A stretch of DNA of 8,028 nucleotides from UBA4644 sp964646225 (GTDB lineage Bacteria > Bacillota > Clostridia > Oscillospirales > Butyricicoccaceae): the NCBI GenBank assembly GCA_964646225.1, contig CAZYAD010000055.1, forward strand, positions 1 through 8,028, written 5' to 3'. The position numbers and the translations under genes were made by a program. The notes below the pieces were generated by a model. That model searched no databases. It was given only the letters and a program-made list of their open reading frames with translations, and was not told where the DNA came from. Below are positions 5,791 through 8,028 of this stretch, in pieces. Within the stretch, counting starts at the first letter, position 1. Each line of letters begins with the position of its first letter.

Positions 5791-6327
5791 ATGCAGCTTT
5801 GGAAGCACTTTCGCACCATCACCCGCCACCGGCATACCGTCATCGGCCTGTGCTTTCGGGCGGGGATCGGCTGGCAGGGACTGGGGCATGACCTGTCCAA
5901 ATACAGCCCGGCGGAGTTTTTCAATTCCGCCCGCTTTTATCAGGGCGACCGCAGCCCCAACGACCGGGAACGCATCGTCCGTGGCTATTCCACGTCCTGG
6001 CTGCATCACAAAGGGCGCAACCGGCATCACTATGAATACTGGACGGACTACAACAATGTCAGCCATATGGTGGAGCCGGTGAAAATGCCCCTGCGGTATG
6101 TGATCGAGATGTTCTGCGACCGCATCGCCGCCTGCAAGACCTATCAGGGGGCAGACTACCATGACCGCAAGCCGCTGGAGTATTACCAGCGGGGCAAGGG
6201 CCGGCACCTGATGCACCCGGAGACCGACGCCTTTCTGGGCTTTCTGCTGGCCATGCTGGCGGAAAAGGGCGAGCGCTGGACCTTTGCCTGGATCCGGCAG
6301 TACCTGGGGCAGCACACGGATTATTGA
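5791..6327 (+). CDS. DUF5662 family protein, function unknown
   Basis: This is a 178-residue soluble protein. The N-terminus MQLWKHFRTITRH, the motif GLGHDLSKYSPAEF (about 30-43), YQGDRSPND (50-58), the histidine-rich WLHHKGRNRHHYEYW (70-84), KMPLRYVIEMFCDRIAACKTYQG (98-120) and the LEYYQRGK segment (129-136) match the DUF5662 family as I remember it. The length suits a complete single-domain member. The start is set by AGGGAGGG at 5776-5783, seven bases before the ATG, and by a promoter at 5683-5712 that rules out the in-frame ATG at 5701. Conserved His and Asp residues (H33-D34, H72, H73, H79, H80, D110) in a mostly helical protein suggest a metal site of the HD type; this is inference. It is transcribed alone, divergently from the CorC-like gene, and converges on the iadA operon. 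No clear terminator follows it. Confidence 0.87.
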   Translation: MQLWKHFRTITRHRHTVIGLCFRAGIGWQGLGHDLSKYSPAEFFNSARFYQGDRSPNDRERIVRGYSTSWLHHKGRNRHHYEYWTDYNNVSHMVEPVKMPLRYVIEMFCDRIAACKTYQGADYHDRKPLEYYQRGKGRHLMHPETDAFLGFLLAMLAEKGERWTFAWIRQYLGQHTDY

Positions 6328-6428
6328 TCTCTCGTGATCCCCATCCCCGAACTTCCTTTTCTCCGCCGGTGCACCTGCTTCCTTGTCCCTTCCGGAAAAA
6401 GTCCAGGCTGCCCCCTCAGTACCCGCGC
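6328..6428. other. Convergent intergenic gap with no clear signal
   Basis: This 101-base gap lies between the ends of the DUF5662 and DUF1292 genes. I see no strong stem with a T-run on either strand, only weak short pairings such as GATC...GATC at 6328-6341. Either terminators are weak here or the genes rely on another mode of termination. Confidence 0.4.
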
Positions 6429-6725
6429 TTAGTCCTCCTCGTCCTCCGACAGCAGGGTAAAGATTTCCAGCAGCGTGTCCAGCAGCGCCTCGTCCTCCAC
6501 CGGGACGAGGCTTTCGTCATTCATGGTGAAAAAATACAGCGCCGTGCTCTCACCTGGCTCCTCCGTATATTCCGCCGCCACCAGATAGTCCTGGCCGCCG
6601 TAGCTCAGCTGCGACAGTACCTCCAGCGTCAGCGTGCCGCCGTCCAGCGTTTCCAGCTCCAGCAGCTCGGAGGTGTTGTCCTCCTCCGGGATCTCCGGCA
6701 GCTCCATGTGTTTGTGTTCGTTCAT
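6429..6725 (-). CDS. DUF1292 (YrzB-like) small acidic protein
   Basis: This 98-residue, very acidic protein is the length expected of DUF1292 members. The family pattern is an early E-L-L-E-L-E-T-L-D-G-G segment (about 20-30) opening a beta strand, then YGGQDYLVAAEY (42-53), a strand ALYFFTM (62-68), and a final helix LLDTLLEIFTLL (81-92). The tail is SEDEED. Its molecular function is unknown; in many Firmicutes a member (yrzB) sits beside yrzL and the Holliday-junction resolvase yqgF/yrrK, which are not seen here. The start at ATG 6725 fits an AGAGG site (6734-6738) eight bases away. An in-frame GTG at 6734 is possible but would lie on top of that site. The ribosome site overlaps the iadA stop (TGA 6738-6740), so it is the second gene of that operon. 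Confidence 0.82.
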   Translation of the reverse strand: MNEHKHMELPEIPEEDNTSELLELETLDGGTLTLEVLSQLSYGGQDYLVAAEYTEEPGESTALYFFTMNDESLVPVEDEALLDTLLEIFTLLSEDEED

Positions 6726-6737
6726 GACCGGCACCTC

Positions 6738-7877
6738 TCAGCAGTCCTCAAAGCTGCAGAACACCTGCATCTCTCCGCCCTGCATCAGCACACGGCCCAG
6801 AGCGATGGTGGTGTCGATGTTCAGCTGCTCGTCCAGCAGCAGCAGGTCGGCGTCAGCCCCGACGGCCAGCACGCCCTTTTTGTCCGCCAGCCCCAGCGCC
6901 CGGGCCGGGTTGGCCGTCACCGGCAGAATGGCCTCCTCCAGCGGCAGACCCTCGTGCTCCACCAGCCCCTTTACCGTGCGGTGCAGCGCCGTGATCTTGC
7001 CCGCGCCGATGCCGATCATCTCCTTTTTCTCGTTCCACACCGGCATGGAGCCGTTGCCGTCGGTGCTCAGGGTCACCGACCCGGCAGGACATTCCCGCAG
7101 CGCCCGGTGAATGATGCCGCAGCGCTTGGGTACATTTTCCGAGGAGCAGGTGATGTCGATGAACCCGCCCATGTTGGCGAACCGGATGGCCTGATCCAGC
7201 TTGCCTGCCAGATGGGTGGGCCGGAAGGTGGAGATCGGCACCTCAGAGTGCTCCAGTGCGTCAAAAATCACATTCAGCTGATCCTGCCCGGAGCCGGTAT
7301 GCAGGTGGACAATGCCCGGCTTGCCCGACAGAATGCCCGCCTGATGGGCGTCAGAGGCCAGCCGGATGAGCTCCTCCCGGGTGATGGTGGCCGAGCGGTG
7401 GTCGCAGATGGCGATCTTCACGCCGATGCACTCCTCCAGCAGCACGATGTCCCGCCGCACCGAGCCGGTGATGGTGGGGGAGGGATACTCGTAAGCGCCG
7501 GTGAGGAAGAAGCAGGTCAGTCCCTGCTCCCGGAAGGCCTTGCACTTGGCCAGCAGGCTCTCCACCGAGCGGGTGGTGCCGTCAGTGCCCAAAAGGCCCA
7601 CCAGCGTGGTGACGCCGGCCTTTACCGGAGCGCTGAACCGCAGCGGCGGCACCTGATTGGAAAAGCCGCCCTCGCCGCCGCCGCCGGTAATGTGGACATG
7701 CTGGTCGATATAGCCGGGGATGGCCCGCAGATTGCGGCCGTCCAGCACCTCCAGCCCGGGCAGCGTGCAGTCCAGACGGTCGTCCATGGCGGCGATGCGT
7801 TTGTCGGCGATGAGGATCTCGGTGGGCTTCCACGCGCCGTCGCGGAAGACACGGATGTTTCGAATCAGCTTCAACAT
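6738..7877 (-). CDS. iadA: Isoaspartyl dipeptidase (beta-aspartyl peptidase), IadA family
   Basis: This is a 379-residue amidohydrolase-superfamily enzyme. It cleaves dipeptides with an N-terminal beta-linked (iso)aspartate, clearing damaged peptides left after protein breakdown. The metal site is complete: H60-x-H62 in IDQHVHITGGGGEGG, a bridging lysine K154 (GVKIAICDHRSA), H193 (VHLHTGSG), H222 (RPTHL) and D273 (LSTDGNGS). E69 and Y129 (TGAYEYPSPTITGSV) match residues linked to catalysis in E. coli IadA, which is about 390 residues. The small N-terminal beta-sandwich (1-55) and the C-terminal GADADLLLLDE segment are typical of the superfamily. The ATG at 7877 has an AAAGGAG site eight bases before it. 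The frame is open to 7988, but that extension crosses the promoter and a terminator. It leads an operon with the DUF1292 gene. Confidence 0.93.
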   Translation of the reverse strand: MLKLIRNIRVFRDGAWKPTEILIADKRIAAMDDRLDCTLPGLEVLDGRNLRAIPGYIDQHVHITGGGGEGGFSNQVPPLRFSAPVKAGVTTLVGLLGTDGTTRSVESLLAKCKAFREQGLTCFFLTGAYEYPSPTITGSVRRDIVLLEECIGVKIAICDHRSATITREELIRLASDAHQAGILSGKPGIVHLHTGSGQDQLNVIFDALEHSEVPISTFRPTHLAGKLDQAIRFANMGGFIDITCSSENVPKRCGIIHRALRECPAGSVTLSTDGNGSMPVWNEKKEMIGIGAGKITALHRTVKGLVEHEGLPLEEAILPVTANPARALGLADKKGVLAVGADADLLLLDEQLNIDTTIALGRVLMQGGEMQVFCSFEDC

Positions 7878-7911
7878 AAGTACAGCTCCTTTATCGCGTA
7901 GCATTGGCACC

Positions 7912-7940
7912 ATTATAGCGCACAAGCAGCCGGGATGCAA
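7912..7940 (-). promoter_or_regulatory. Sigma-70/SigA-type promoter of the iadA-DUF1292 operon
   Basis: On the minus strand, TTGCAT (7940-7935) and TATAAT (7917-7912) are 17 bases apart, the same hexamers and spacing as the promoter of the CorC-like gene. Transcription should start near 7905, giving a leader of about 28 bases. Confidence 0.85.
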
Positions 7941-7960
7941 ACAGAAAGTGGTCGGCCAAC

Positions 7961-7983
7961 AAAAAAGCGCACCTTTCGGAGCG
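7961..7983 (-). terminator. Intrinsic terminator of a - strand gene beyond the right edge
   Basis: On the minus strand, CGCTCC (7983-7978) pairs with GGTGCG (7973-7968) around a GAAA loop, with one internal T-T mismatch, and is followed by C and six Ts (7966-7961). It lies just upstream of the iadA promoter, so it insulates iadA from a gene to the right. Confidence 0.6.
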
Positions 7984-8028
7984 TTCACTTAGGGATTATT
8001 GAAAACGACGATAATTTTTGAGTGACGT
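7984..8028. other. Right-edge stretch, possibly the 3' end of an outside gene
   Basis: These 45 bases are AT-richer than the rest. On the minus strand all three frames meet a stop before or at the terminator (for example TAA at 7991-7993), so a gene from the right could end here, but the frame cannot be chosen from so little sequence. Confidence 0.25.

Noticed and set aside
5491..6315. N-terminal extension of the CorC-like frame to 6315
   Set aside because: It crosses the promoter and the divergent DUF5662 gene; the DUF21 domain begins just after the TTG at 5490.
6324..7901. Long + strand open frame (525 codons) opposite iadA
   Set aside because: It lies entirely over the iadA and DUF1292 genes in the opposite direction, has no family motif and is rich in H, Q and R, as expected of an antisense frame in GC-rich DNA.
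7878..7988. Upstream start for iadA at 7988
   Set aside because: The extension covers the promoter and the terminator of the gene to the right, and the residues do not resemble the IadA N-terminus.
1..8028. CRISPR array, tRNA, rRNA, complete insertion sequence or toxin-antitoxin pair
   Set aside because: I looked for regularly spaced repeats, cloverleaf arms, transposase motifs and paired small genes on both strands and found none that I could support.

Overview
The window reads as a GC-rich chromosomal segment of a Gram-positive, gut-type Clostridia bacterium, most likely Oscillospiraceae/Ruminococcaceae-like. This rests on strong AGGAGG-type ribosome sites, TATAAT promoters, DUF1292 and DUF5662 proteins (families I know mainly from Firmicutes), and a fragment of a 'large polyvalent protein' common in mobile elements of these bacteria. 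The taxonomic call is inference from content only.

Layout. (1) 1-~520, + strand: the truncated end of a large mobile-element protein, followed by a short stretch with an imperfect inverted repeat. (2) 653-4091, - strand: a tight four-gene cluster, read right to left: MATE-family multidrug/cation antiporter, radical SAM protein with a CX4CX2C cluster, YfbR-type HD-domain 5'-deoxynucleotidase, and a small three-helix membrane protein. It closes with a clear intrinsic terminator at 611-643. (3) 4171-5490, - strand: a DUF21-CBS-CorC_HlyC ('hemolysin/CNNM') membrane protein with a TTG start, its own strong promoter (5539-5567) and its own terminator (4121-4158) ahead of the MATE gene. (4) 5491-5790: a divergent control region holding two back-to-back promoters with two perfect inverted repeats between them. 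(5) 5791-6327, + strand: a DUF5662 protein. (6) 6429-7877, - strand: a two-gene operon of isoaspartyl dipeptidase (iadA) and a DUF1292 protein, from a promoter with the same -35 and -10 hexamers and spacing as that of the CorC-like gene. (7) 7961-8028: an intrinsic terminator for a - strand gene lying beyond the right edge.

How the genes fit together. Most of this is housekeeping: damage repair or recycling (IadA removes isoaspartyl dipeptides, YfbR trims deoxynucleoside monophosphates), transport (MATE, CorC-like) and regulatory signals. I see no CRISPR array, tRNA, rRNA, complete insertion sequence, toxin-antitoxin pair or defence island, and no convincing new multi-gene system. The points most worth a second look are the HD-like His/Asp pattern in the DUF5662 protein, the paired hairpins in the divergent promoter region, the A9 tract at the stop codon of the small membrane protein, the unusual pairing of DUF1292 with iadA, and the mobile-element scar at the left edge.
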